Counted from the first letter of the stretch, positions 19,534 to 31,391 are shown. The stretch is 38,913 nt of DNA from Clostridiales bacterium (GCA_031270585.1 JAISXK010000087.1:1-38913), one strand, 5' to 3'. A program made the numbers and translations. Notes: generated from the sequence alone by a model not told the origin.

Positions 19534-20172
19534 ATGCAAAAACTCGTTTATAACGGCAGCATATTGCTGCTGCTGGCGCTGGCCGTGTTTTTTGTTTGCG
19601 AGGCGGCGAGCCCCCGTATATTAAAAGAGCCGGCCGCAACGGCCGCCCGTCCGCCCGCAAACGCGGCATGGCAAGGCGCTGCGTGGCAACCTGCCGCGTG
19701 TCCCGACGAAAACCTTGATGTGCTGCGGCTGCATATCGTGGCCAACAGCGACAGCGCGGAAGACCAGCGCGTCAAACTGCTGGTACGCGATATGCTGCTT
19801 GCGCACTTCGCGCCGGCAAATAGCCTGCGGCAGGCTGAGGAACTGCTGTTAGACGCGGGAGATGATGTGCTTGCGGCAGTCGGCGATGTGCTTTTGCGCG
19901 AGGGCTGCGCCTATGGCGCGCAACTGCGCTTTGGCGTGATGGACTTCCCCGCGCGCGCATACGCGGGCGTTTTGTATCCTGCCGGCGCGTATGAGGCGTT
20001 GCGCGTAGAGCTTGGCGCGGCGGGCGGGCAAAACTGGTGGTGCGTATTGTTCCCGCCGCTTTGCCTGGTGGATATCGCTACGGCGGATCTGCCCGGCACC
20101 GACGAACTGGTGTTTGAAAGCGATATCGCCGCATACTTAAAGCGTCTCAAGGCGGGTCATAAAAAACAATAA
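19534..20172 (+). CDS. spoIIR: Stage II sporulation protein R
   Basis: LRLHIVANSDSAEDQRVKLLVRDMLL...GAQLRFGVMDFPARAYAGVLYPAGAYEALRVELGAAGGQNWWCVLFPPLCLVD; RBS AAGGAGGG. Confidence 0.96.
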   Translation: MQKLVYNGSILLLLALAVFFVCEAASPRILKEPAATAARPPANAAWQGAAWQPAACPDENLDVLRLHIVANSDSAEDQRVKLLVRDMLLAHFAPANSLRQAEELLLDAGDDVLAAVGDVLLREGCAYGAQLRFGVMDFPARAYAGVLYPAGAYEALRVELGAAGGQNWWCVLFPPLCLVDIATADLPGTDELVFESDIAAYLKRLKAGHKKQ

Positions 20173-20233
20173 GTGCTGTAATACGCGATCATCCGAGGCG
20201 CGAGGCGCTTCTTTGATACAACAAGGGGACACT

Positions 20234-20266
20234 AAAAAGGCCGCCGGCTTTGTGCGCTGCGGCCTT
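20234..20266 (-). terminator. Rho-independent terminator downstream of the DUF1292-like gene
   Basis: Minus strand AAGGCCGC - loop - GCGGCCTT followed by TTTAG. Confidence 0.78.
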
Positions 20267-20291
20267 ATCGGCTGGGCTGGGCTGCGCTGCG

Positions 20292-20663
20292 CTATTCTTC
20301 GTCCAAGCTGTTCAGGCGGCGCCCCACGATATCGGCAAGCGTATCCAGCAGATCGTCGTCGGCAGGCAAAAACTCCTCCGTATCGCCGTTGACCACCACT
20401 TTCATGATATACACGTCCTGCTCGTCGCAGTCGCAGTCTTCATCCTCGTCATCTTCGTCATCTTCGTAATCTTCATCTTCATCTTCATCTTCATCTTCGT
20501 CATCTTCGTAATCTTCATCCTCGTCATCTTCTTCCGGCAAATCCGAAAGATCCATCAGTACGGCATACTCCTGCCCTTCGTGTTCGAAATAATCGATCAC
20601 ATCCAGCTCAAATTCGTTGCCGTCGTCGTCAGAAAATACGACTACATCCCGTTCTTCTTCCAT
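20292..20663 (-). CDS. DUF1292-like protein with a long internal Asp/Glu tract
   Basis: DVVVFSDDDGNEFELDVIDYFEHEGQEYAVLMDL ... acidic tract ... DVYIMKVVVNGDTEEFLPADDDLLDTLADIVGRRL. Confidence 0.88.
   Translation of the reverse strand: MEEERDVVVFSDDDGNEFELDVIDYFEHEGQEYAVLMDLSDLPEEDDEDEDYEDDEDEDEDEDEDYEDDEDDEDEDCDCDEQDVYIMKVVVNGDTEEFLPADDDLLDTLADIVGRRLNSLDEE
20437..20535 (-). repeat. Low-complexity codon repeat encoding the acidic tract
   Basis: Repeated tcatct/tcgtca units; the block tcgtcatcttcgtaatcttcatc occurs twice. Confidence 0.85.
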
Positions 20664-20879
20664 TTTTATACAGACCTGCCTTCCGTCTATTTTATTGTGT
20701 CATCCGGGGCGTGCGGTTTTGCGCGCCTTTATGCCGCCACGCTGTTTCATTTTTCCTATTGTATCGCATTTTGGCGGTTTTATCAATTCATACTTCAATA
20801 GAAGGCGCTTTGCGAGAAAATGTGAGGAATTTTGACAAACGGGGAATGAAGCGGTAGACAGTATCAGGCAACAGGCAAG

Positions 20880-22205
20880 TCATTTCCCAACACAAAAACG
20901 CTCGAATATATGATCGATCACGCTTTCATCCACATCGTTGCCGGTGATAGCGCCAAGCGCCGACAGCGCATCGCGCAGATCCGTGCCGACGCAATCGGGA
21001 TCGGTTTGTCCATGCGCGCGCGCGTTTTCTATGGCGCCAAGCGCGTTTTCCAGCGCGCTGATATGCCTTTGGTTCGTGATAAGCGCGTCCTCTACGGGCG
21101 CCGCGTATTCTAAAATGGTTTTTAGCAGCGCGTCAAGCCCCTCGCCGGTTATTGCGCTGACGCATACTACCTTCTCCCCCGCAAGCGCGGGCATATCCGC
21201 AACAAGCCAGGCTGCGGGCATATCCGCCTTTGTACAAAGCACGACGCGCCGCATACCCGCGGTATCCCGCAATAGGGCGCGCCCGTTCTCATCAGGCTTT
21301 GCCGCGCCATCCAATAGCACAAAAACAAGATCCGCGTTTTGCGCGGCGGCCCAGGCGCGCGTTACCCCTTCGCGCTCGGCCTCGTCATCGGTTTGGCGTA
21401 TGCCCGCCGTATCGGTAAACATCACCGGCATGCCGCTTATGGGTATGAGTTCATCGAGCGTATCACGCGTTGTGCCGGGACTTGCCGTCACAATGGCACG
21501 CCGGCGCCCCAGCAGCGCGTTGAGCAGGCTTGATTTGCCTGCGTTTGGCGCGCCCAGCAGCACAACGCGAAACCCGTCCCTCAGTACCCGCGCCCGATAG
21601 CCCTGCTCGATCAGGGCGGATAGCATCCCCGCCGCGCAGGAAAGCCGGCAGCTCAGGTCGGCATATACCTCTTCACCCACCTCGTCGGGGTAATCGATGG
21701 CGGCGTTGATTGCGCCCAGCGTACCTATGACGTGCGCCTCCACGGCACGCACGGCCTCGCTCAGTTTGCCCTGCATCTGCCTGAGCGCCGCGCGGGCCGA
21801 AAGCCGCGCCTGCGCGCCAATCAAATCCATCACGGCCTCCGCCTGGGATAGATCCAGCTTGCCATTAAGGAACGCGCGTTTGGTAAACTCGCCCGGCGCC
21901 GCAGGCTTTGCGCCCAGCGCCAGCAGCGCGTTGTGCACAGCTTGCAGCACGGCAACGCCGCCATGGCAATGCAGTTCAAACATATCCTCCCCGGTGTAAC
22001 TCCCCGGCGCGGGAAAATAGACGACCATGGCGTCATCCAGTCTGTGACCGCCATAAGCAAGGGCCGCGCGCAAAAGCTGCCGCGGCCTGGCCTTACATTC
22101 TATTGCGGTTAACCCGGCCAATACGCCGACGCACCCCGGCCCGCTTACGCGCATAATAGCAATAGCGCCGCCGGCAGGGGTGGCAAGCGCGAATATGGTA
22201 TCCAT
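20880..22205 (-). CDS. mnmE: tRNA modification GTPase MnmE
   Basis: MDTIFALATPAGGAIAIMRVSG..., GAPNAGKSSLLNALLGRRRAIVTASPGTTRDTLDE, FTDTAGIRQTDDEAEREGV, C-terminal FCVGK. Confidence 0.98.
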   Translation of the reverse strand: MDTIFALATPAGGAIAIMRVSGPGCVGVLAGLTAIECKARPRQLLRAALAYGGHRLDDAMVVYFPAPGSYTGEDMFELHCHGGVAVLQAVHNALLALGAKPAAPGEFTKRAFLNGKLDLSQAEAVMDLIGAQARLSARAALRQMQGKLSEAVRAVEAHVIGTLGAINAAIDYPDEVGEEVYADLSCRLSCAAGMLSALIEQGYRARVLRDGFRVVLLGAPNAGKSSLLNALLGRRRAIVTASPGTTRDTLDELIPISGMPVMFTDTAGIRQTDDEAEREGVTRAWAAAQNADLVFVLLDGAAKPDENGRALLRDTAGMRRVVLCTKADMPAAWLVADMPALAGEKVVCVSAITGEGLDALLKTILEYAAPVEDALITNQRHISALENALGAIENARAHGQTDPDCVGTDLRDALSALGAITGNDVDESVIDHIFERFCVGK

Positions 22206-23137
22206 CAGCGTTTGGGCAGTATCACCACATGCCGGTTGGGTTCCTCTCCCTCGCTTCGGGTGGTGACATAAGGGTGATCTTGCAGAGAAGCATGCAGCAC
22301 CCTGCGCTCATAAGGGTTCATAGGCTCCAACGATACGGCGCGCCCGCTCGTTTTCACGCGGGAAGCCTGCTGGCGCGCAAGCCTGCGCAGTGTTTCTTCG
22401 CGCTTGCTGCGATACCCTTCCGTATCGATGGTTACCCGGCGATATTTTTCCTGTTTATGGGCATGGTTATAGCAAAGCGATGTGATATACTGCAGCGCGT
22501 CGAGCGTTTCCCCGCGCCTGCCTATCAGCAAGCCTTTTTTTGTGCTGTCGATGCGTAAGCGCAGGCCGTCCTCCGTATCAGCGGCCAACACCGTAGCGTC
22601 TATGCGCATGCGCGTAAGCAAGCCCGCCAAAAACTGCGCCGCTTCGTTATCGTTGGCCGCCTCCAGGCTGTAATCGTATTGTTCTTCCGGCGGCGGTGTG
22701 CATTGCTCACGCCGCTTACTATCGTGGCTGGGGCGGCGGTCATCCTCCCGCAGGCCCGTGCGCTGCCTGTCGCCGCGCTGCGGCCCGTCGCCATGTTGCG
22801 GCCCGTCTCCGCGCTGCAGCCTGTCGCTATGTTGCGGCCCGTCGCCGCGCTGCGGCCTGTCTCTATGTTGTGGCCCGTCGCCGCGCTGCGGCCTGTCGCC
22901 GCGCTGCGGCCTTTCCTGCCGTTTTTCGCTTTCCCGCCCGGCAATAATGGCCTCCACCTCTTCGGGCTCACGCTGCGTCAGGCGCACCATGGCCATTTTC
23001 GCGCCGATGCCAAACAGGCCCTTGCTTTCGTTTTGCAAGGTATGGATGATGACTTCATCGATGGACAGACCCATCTCCTGCAGACCGTGGAATACGGCCT
23101 CGTCTATGGAATGGCCGCTAAATTCTCCGCTTTTCAT
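22205..23137 (-). CDS. jag: Jag/KhpB (SpoIIIJ-associated) RNA-binding protein with inserted hexapeptide repeat
   Basis: Jag_N (SIDEAVFHGLQEMGLSIDEVIIHTLQNESKGLFGIGAKMAMV), KH (STKKGLLIGRRGETLDALQYI), R3H (ETLRRLARQQASRV...EPMNPYERRVLHASLQD). Confidence 0.95.
   Translation of the reverse strand: MKSGEFSGHSIDEAVFHGLQEMGLSIDEVIIHTLQNESKGLFGIGAKMAMVRLTQREPEEVEAIIAGRESEKRQERPQRGDRPQRGDGPQHRDRPQRGDGPQHSDRLQRGDGPQHGDGPQRGDRQRTGLREDDRRPSHDSKRREQCTPPPEEQYDYSLEAANDNEAAQFLAGLLTRMRIDATVLAADTEDGLRLRIDSTKKGLLIGRRGETLDALQYITSLCYNHAHKQEKYRRVTIDTEGYRSKREETLRRLARQQASRVKTSGRAVSLEPMNPYERRVLHASLQDHPYVTTRSEGEEPNRHVVILPKR
22766..22909 (-). repeat. In-frame 18-bp minisatellite in jag, 8 units
   Basis: PQRGDR PQRGDG PQHRDR PQRGDG PQHSDR LQRGDG PQHGDG PQRGDR. 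Confidence 0.92.
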
Positions 23138-23227
23138 AACCGCCAGCCTTTCTTGGCCTACGCCATTATGCCCTCGTGCCACCGCCGCAGGCCACCGCCG
23201 CGGCACAGTACCGTATCGTTGGCGCGG

Positions 23228-24187
23228 TCAGGATACCGGCGCCATACGCTCTTCTTTTTCTTTGTCTTTTTTAAATTTTTTATTCAACGCCAGATTTGTC
23301 AACGTGGAAACTACGTTGCTGATGGTCCAATACACGGCAAACGCGGCGTTATTCGTCAGGCAGAACATAAAGGATACAATCGGCATCATCCACATCATCA
23401 TTTTACCGGTGCCGGCGCCGGGCGAACCGGTGTCGGCCTTGGGCTGGTTCTTTTGCGTCAGCCAGCTGGAAAAGAGCATCGTGACGCCCGACAATACGGG
23501 CAACACAAACCAGCCGTTGCTATATCCGGCGTATTGCTGTGTGATGGGCGCAACCAGCCTGTTGTATTCGACAATGGACGCGGCGGGTATATTCTTCACA
23601 TCTTCCACAAAGAGCCCAAGCCGTGTAAACACCTCCGCAGCTGCGGGGTTTTCCTGAAAATAAATGAGATTTTTTAAATTGGGTATGGCTAAAAAACTCT
23701 CCGCCGCCATAACGACGGGCTTCATGCCGTTATCGGGCTGCCAGATGTTTGTAACCCACAGGAAGCGGAATTCGCCGAAAAGTTCCGACGAGCCGGTTTC
23801 GGCAAGCTCCACCAAAAGGCGCACCATATGCTCGTAGCCCCATGTGCGGAAGGCGTTGAAGAAGAATATGAAAACCGGCATGGTAAGCAAAAGCGGCAGG
23901 CACCCGCCAAGCATGCTTACGCCGCGCTCTTTCATCAGCTTGGACTGCGCCTGTTGCAGCTTTTGCGGGTTGTTGGCGTATTTTTTTTGCAGCTTTTGCA
24001 AATCGGGCTGTATCTCCTGCATCTTCAAGCTGGATTTGCGCGATTTGATATCGCCAAATATCGTGATACCGCGCATTGCCACCGTAAAAATGATGATGGT
24101 CAATACAATGCTGCCGCTCGTTACGTTTTCCGTCAGCCAGCGCAGGCCCAGAAACACCCATCTTACAAGTACAAAACTATCCGTCAC
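23228..24187 (-). CDS. yidC: YidC/SpoIIIJ membrane protein insertase
   Basis: MRGITIFGDIKSRKSSLKMQEIQPDLQKLQKKYANNPQKLQQAQSKLMKERGVSMLGGCLPLLLTMPVFIFFFNAFR..., TGKMMMWMMPIVSFMFCLTNNAAFAVYWTISNVVS. Confidence 0.96.
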   Translation of the reverse strand: MTDSFVLVRWVFLGLRWLTENVTSGSIVLTIIIFTVAMRGITIFGDIKSRKSSLKMQEIQPDLQKLQKKYANNPQKLQQAQSKLMKERGVSMLGGCLPLLLTMPVFIFFFNAFRTWGYEHMVRLLVELAETGSSELFGEFRFLWVTNIWQPDNGMKPVVMAAESFLAIPNLKNLIYFQENPAAAEVFTRLGLFVEDVKNIPAASIVEYNRLVAPITQQYAGYSNGWFVLPVLSGVTMLFSSWLTQKNQPKADTGSPGAGTGKMMMWMMPIVSFMFCLTNNAAFAVYWTISNVVSTLTNLALNKKFKKDKEKEERMAPVS

Positions 24188-24261
24188 GTGAACTTATCCT
24201 CCCCGCCGAAACCGCGTTCAGCCTGTCGTTGTTTTTTATAGGGCCGCAACCCCGGCGCCGC

Positions 24262-24471
24262 CTATGGCACCGGGTCATATCCGCCCCTGGAAAACGGGTT
24301 GCAACGCAAAATACGCCATATCGCCAGTATGGCGCCATAAAGCGCGCCATGGCGCTCTATCGCTTCATAGGCATAGCTTGAGCACGTGGGTATGTACCTG
24401 CAATGGTATCCCAGCGCGGGCGATACCTCACGCATGTAAAAGCATATACAGGCCAGCATGAATTTTTTCAT
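24262..24471 (-). CDS. yidD: Membrane protein insertion efficiency factor YidD
   Basis: [26 protein letters not shown]...[17 protein letters not shown] at 24471 overlaps the rnpA stop (ATGA). Confidence 0.94.
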   Translation of the reverse strand: MKKFMLACICFYMREVSPALGYHCRYIPTCSSYAYEAIERHGALYGAILAIWRILRCNPFSRGGYDPVP

Positions 24472-24869
24472 TTCGCGCGCGGCTCCCCGGGCCAGTTCAT
24501 CAGTAAATCCGCCTTTGCAATCATTTTTTGCACGTTGAAACAAATTCTTGTGTAAGATTCCTCCAGCACAGCCGGGCGTGCGATCAATATCAGATTGTGG
24601 TTGGGGCGTATACGCTCCAGCAACGGCGAAAACGCCGCGCGCAACCTTCGCTTCGCCCTGTTGCGCTTTACACTGTTGCCCACTTTTTTGGATGCCGCAA
24701 ACCCTATGCGCACGCCGTTATGCGGCGCCGCCGCCCCGTTTTTGGATGGGCGCTGTCTTCTGTGATTGCGCGCATATATCAATGTGCACGAACTACAGCC
24801 CACCGATTTGCCCACCCGATAGGTAAATTGAAAGTCTCTGTTCTTTTTTAGAGAATAACAGCGTTTCAA
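24468..24869 (-). CDS. rnpA: Ribonuclease P protein component
   Basis: [25 protein letters not shown]...[27 protein letters not shown]. Confidence 0.96.
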   Translation of the reverse strand: MKRCYSLKKNRDFQFTYRVGKSVGCSSCTLIYARNHRRQRPSKNGAAAPHNGVRIGFAASKKVGNSVKRNRAKRRLRAAFSPLLERIRPNHNLILIARPAVLEESYTRICFNVQKMIAKADLLMNWPGEPRAK

Positions 24870-24913
24870 TTATAAATAAAAGCGCGGCGATAACGCCGCA
24901 CAAGCGCCCAAAC

Positions 24914-25048
24914 TTATGCGCTCAACCGTTTTCTGCCCTTGAGCCTGCGGCGGCGAAGCACGTTGCGCCCGTCGCTTGTTTTCATGCGTTTGCGAAACCC
25001 GTGCACTTTGCTGCGCGTGCGCTTTTTGGGCTGATACGTCATTTTCAT
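24914..25048 (-). CDS. rpmH: Ribosomal protein L34 (absent from the supplied ORF track)
   Basis: Manual translation: [44 protein letters not shown]; immediately upstream of rnpA. Confidence 0.97.
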   Translation of the reverse strand: MKMTYQPKKRTRSKVHGFRKRMKTSDGRNVLRRRRLKGRKRLSA

Positions 25049-25063
25049 TGCTTTAGTACCTCT

Positions 25064-25156
25064 TTTTTAACTTCTCGTATTTTTAACTTCTCGTATTTTG
25101 TATGTTCCCGCGTTTTTTATGTTTCCGCAACGCCATTCCATGTTTTCGCAACGCCA
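25064..25156 (-). repeat. Two adjacent tandem-repeat pairs in the rpmH leader
   Basis: 16-bp period tttttaacttctcgta x ~2.25 (25064-25099); 17-bp atgttt(c/t)cgcaacgcca x2 with 21-bp period (25119-25135, 25140-25156). Confidence 0.85.
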
Positions 25157-25289
25157 AAAGAATAAAACGCCTTCGCACGAAAAAAGCCTCTTTGCAAGCA
25201 ATACCAACGCTTAGCGGCCTGACGAAGAAAACTACGCCGGATGCGGAAAATACGCCATAACTACGGGCGAATCCCCCAACTGCCTGTTA

Positions 25290-25318
25290 AGTATAGTTGA
25301 AAAACCACCAAGCGTCAA
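25290..25318 (-). promoter_or_regulatory. Putative sigmaA promoter of the rpmH-rnpA-yidD-yidC-jag-mnmE cluster
   Basis: Minus strand TTGACG - 17 nt - TATACT. Confidence 0.75.
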
Positions 25319-25464
25319 GGGTTCGCGCGAACTCTTCACAAAGCTTCACAAAGCCGCGCAAAACAGGCTTTCACAATCGCGTATGGCGCACGCCCCGGTT
25401 TCGCCCCGTTTGTTCTGAAACATTAAAAAAACGGGCGTTCCCGCGCTCTATACCTATCGCCTTA

Positions 25465-25493
25465 TAGACAGAAATGCGTAAAATACTTATAAT
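25465..25493 (+). promoter_or_regulatory. Putative sigmaA promoter of murC
   Basis: TAGACA - 17 nt - TATAAT. Confidence 0.7.
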
Positions 25494-25632
25494 ATATTTA
25501 AGTAAACGCCAATTTCGTGACGGTCTTGTTTATAGCGCCGTGTTTTACGCGTGAATTGGCCATTACAAAAGTATCCATACGGTACGGCGGCAGGGAGAAC
25601 CATTATCCCGGAACCAACGGAAAGGCGCAGGT

Positions 25633-26997
25633 ATGCTTAAAAATATCAAACACATACATCTGATTGGAATAGGCGGGTGCAGTATGAACGGCCTCGCGCA
25701 AATACTGCACAGGCAGGGCTATAGCATCACGGGCTCCGACAGGGACAGTTCGCCCTTTACCAGGCGGCTGCAAAGCATGGGCATACCCGTCGCGCTGGGC
25801 CACGACGCAAAAAACGTGCAAGGCGCCGAGCTAGTCATCTACACCGCCGCCATTGGGCCCGACAATGCGGAGCGTGTGGCCGCCAGGGAAAACAATATAC
25901 CCGAGATGGAACGCAGCGTGGCGCTGGGCGCGATATCCGGCAACTACAACCGCGTTGTTTGCATAGCGGGCTGCCACGGCAAAACCACCATCACATCCAT
26001 GCTTGCGCGCATCGCCATGTTCGGCCAATCCGACGCCACGGTACACGTGGGGGGCGATGTGGATTTTCTTTCGGGCGGCACGCGGCTTGGCCAATCGGAT
26101 TTGTTTATCACCGAAGCATGCGAATATGTGGAGAGCTTTTTAACCCTCAGGCCCACCATCGCCGTGATCAGCAATATAGATGACGATCACTTGGATTATT
26201 TTCGCGATATCGACGAGATCACGGCGGCTTATGTAAAATTTTTAAAGTTGCTGCCGAAAGACGGCCTTTTTATAGGCTGCGCGGACGATCCGCGCGTAAA
26301 AGCGCTTTTGGATAACCCGCCTGACGGCGTGCGCACTCTTTCCTACGGTCTTGCCGGCGGCGCGTACACGATAGCGGATATACAGTTTGACGGCAACGGC
26401 TGCCCCGCTTTTGATGTGATACGTAATGGCGAAAAGCTGGGTCACATCGCCTTAACGGTGCCGGGCATGCACAACATAGCAAACGCGCTTTGCGCGTGCG
26501 TTGTGGCGCTGCAGCTCAACGAAAGCTTCGCCACCATACAGGAAGGATTAAAGGGGTACACGCTTACACACCGCCGGTTTGAGCTTTTTGGCCAACGCGA
26601 CGGCATCAGGATTTATCACGATTATGCGCACCACCCCAATGAAATACGCGCGGTGCTGGACGCCGCCACCCGCGTTACACGCAGGAAACTGTATTGCGTG
26701 TTTCAATGCAACTCCTACACGCGCGCAAAAACCCTGTTTTTAAAGGATCCCGGCTGCTTTGCCGACACCGACGCCGTTTTGGTGCCCGATATTTACCCCG
26801 GCCGCGAGACGGACGACGGCAGCGTGCACGCCAGGGATATAGCCGGCGCCATCAACGCGGTGCTTCCCGGCAGGGCGATGTACATACCCACGTTTGAAGA
26901 AATACGCGTCTACCTTGACGAAAACACCCAAAAAGACGATATGATACTCACGCTGGGCTCGGGAGACGTATACAAACAAACGCAGAAATTGTTGTAG
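25633..26997 (+). CDS. murC: UDP-N-acetylmuramate--L-alanine ligase
   Basis: HLIGIGGCSMNGLAQILHRQGYSITGSD, AGCHGKTTITSMLA, HDYAHHPNEIRAVLDAA, LGSGDVYK. Confidence 0.95.
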   Translation: MLKNIKHIHLIGIGGCSMNGLAQILHRQGYSITGSDRDSSPFTRRLQSMGIPVALGHDAKNVQGAELVIYTAAIGPDNAERVAARENNIPEMERSVALGAISGNYNRVVCIAGCHGKTTITSMLARIAMFGQSDATVHVGGDVDFLSGGTRLGQSDLFITEACEYVESFLTLRPTIAVISNIDDDHLDYFRDIDEITAAYVKFLKLLPKDGLFIGCADDPRVKALLDNPPDGVRTLSYGLAGGAYTIADIQFDGNGCPAFDVIRNGEKLGHIALTVPGMHNIANALCACVVALQLNESFATIQEGLKGYTLTHRRFELFGQRDGIRIYHDYAHHPNEIRAVLDAATRVTRRKLYCVFQCNSYTRAKTLFLKDPGCFADTDAVLVPDIYPGRETDDGSVHARDIAGAINAVLPGRAMYIPTFEEIRVYLDENTQKDDMILTLGSGDVYKQTQKLL

Positions 26998-27078
26998 GCT
27001 GTAACTTCCTTGATACGAAGTATTGGTTTCGGTTATTATTAATGAAGGGTAACCAAATAAAAAACGGCGGGAGTAAGA

Positions 27079-28326
27079 ATGGGTACGATTAACGGGGGGG
27101 CCGTGGTCAACATCTTCCTGAATACGTTGGGCCTTTTTGACGGGCGGCTCAGGACGCATGGCGAGCATGTGGGCTACATACTCTATAAAATGCTGGAGTT
27201 TGACGATACATACAGCTTTGACGAACGACGCATATTTTTGGTATTGGGCGCGCTGCACGACTTTGCCGCCTACAAAACCGACAAGATAGACGATTTGCTC
27301 AGCTACGACTTGAAAGACGTATGGCCGCACTCGGTATACGGCTACTTTTATATGCAGTATCTTTCGCCATTCGCGGATTATGCGCGTATTTTTTTACTGC
27401 ACCACCTGAATCACGCCAAGCTGGACGCTTTGAAACCGCCCCACCAGGATGTAATTGAAATGGTGCGCCTGGCCGACAGCATCGATCTGATGATCTATCA
27501 CGGCCAATACAGCGAGGTTAATATGGTCAGGCAGCTTGGCCCCCATATCGCGGGATCATATGTCAAGCTGTTTTTAACGGCCAACGCCCATTACCATATC
27601 ATAGAAAATATTATGGACGATACCTACCGGCAGGAGCTCGACATATTGACGGAAAGCATCGACTGGGAACAGGGTGTGGCGGATCAGCTTTTGAAAACAC
27701 TGGTATACACCATCGACTTCAAAAACGAAAGCACGGTGCTGCGCACGCTGAACGCAAACGCCATGTGCGAGTATCTTGCCGACAAAATGAAACTAACGCC
27801 CGACGAAAAGAGCGATCTACAATACGCGTCTTTGGTATACGACCTTGGCATGCTCGGCGTGCCCGATAGCGTGCTCAACGCGCCGCGCAGGCTTACGCCA
27901 TCCGAACGGGAACTGGTGGAAGGGCATGTGAACGCCGTGGAGAAAATATTAAAGCCGCATGTGAGCGACGGGATACTGCAAATCGCCATACGTCACCACG
28001 AGCGGCTTGACGGCTTGGGCTACCCGCGCGGCCTGAAGGAAAAGGATCTTTCCCTGCCGCAGCGCATACTTGCCGCCGCAGACGTGATGGCCGCGCTGCA
28101 AACGGATAAGGAATACAAACCCGCGCTTGGAAAGCAGGATGTGATACGCGCGCTGCTGCGCGAGGTAAAGGAGCATAAGCTTGGCATGGATATCGTGCGC
28201 GTGATCGAGCGCAATTATGATGAGCTGATGAACACCGTAAAACAGCAGGGCGCGGATTTATACGGCAATTATCTGACGGTAAAGCAATCCTTCCCCAGCG
28301 TATTACAACAATTTCAGCAGATATAA
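27079..28326 (+). CDS. Two-domain HD / HD-GYP-like protein
   Basis: N-terminal HD-like (RTHGEHVGYI...LGALHDFAAYKTD); C-terminal HD-GYP-like (LVYDLGMLGVPDSVLNAPRRLTPSERELVEGHV...HHERLDGLGYPRGLKEKDLSLPQRILAAADVMAAL). Confidence 0.88.
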   Translation: MGTINGGAVVNIFLNTLGLFDGRLRTHGEHVGYILYKMLEFDDTYSFDERRIFLVLGALHDFAAYKTDKIDDLLSYDLKDVWPHSVYGYFYMQYLSPFADYARIFLLHHLNHAKLDALKPPHQDVIEMVRLADSIDLMIYHGQYSEVNMVRQLGPHIAGSYVKLFLTANAHYHIIENIMDDTYRQELDILTESIDWEQGVADQLLKTLVYTIDFKNESTVLRTLNANAMCEYLADKMKLTPDEKSDLQYASLVYDLGMLGVPDSVLNAPRRLTPSERELVEGHVNAVEKILKPHVSDGILQIAIRHHERLDGLGYPRGLKEKDLSLPQRILAAADVMAALQTDKEYKPALGKQDVIRALLREVKEHKLGMDIVRVIERNYDELMNTVKQQGADLYGNYLTVKQSFPSVLQQFQQI

Positions 28327-28535
28327 GGGCGGCGCGGCGCCATCCATAAACACTTTAAACACTTTTCCGGGATATCCGGCAATCGGGGCTGTACCGATAA
28401 GCATGTTCAACGCATATCGGTGCGCCTCTTTAGAACGCGTTTACTTAACGCCCCCGTCCTGTTTGACCGCAATGCGCGCAATATGTCAAAAAATCCAACC
28501 TGCTGCAAACTTTTGGCTTTAAAGCCCCGCTTGAA

Positions 28536-28565
28536 TTGTACAGGCCCATACCGCCATGCTATAAT
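28536..28565 (+). promoter_or_regulatory. Putative promoter of secA(-prfB)
   Basis: TTGTAC - 18 nt - TATAAT with TGn extended -10 (TGCTATAAT). Confidence 0.6.
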
Positions 28566-28644
28566 AGGCCAGTATCCGGCAAAACCGGATTACCGAATGA
28601 ATGGGAGGGCAGACCGGGCGCCGCGCCCGCGGAAACGATAAAAC

Positions 28645-31380
<2,736 letters not shown>

Positions 31381-31391
31381 GGAGAAATCGT

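Noticed and set aside
22766-22909. Regularly spaced repeat array as a CRISPR candidate
   Set aside because: 18-bp contiguous units with no spacers, in frame with Jag: a coding minisatellite.
22679-23677. 332-aa and 319-aa plus-strand ORFs overlapping jag and yidC
   Set aside because: Low-complexity translations of the jag repeat in other frames; the minus-strand frames carry clear Jag and YidC domains.
25067-25141. Possible 24-aa leader peptide on the minus strand before rpmH (MEWRCGNIKNAGTYKIREVKNTRS)
   Set aside because: No convincing RBS and it is generated by the tandem repeats; would need ribosome profiling.
28420-28641. 73-aa plus-strand ORF upstream of secA
   Set aside because: Spans the predicted secA promoter and has no coding signature.
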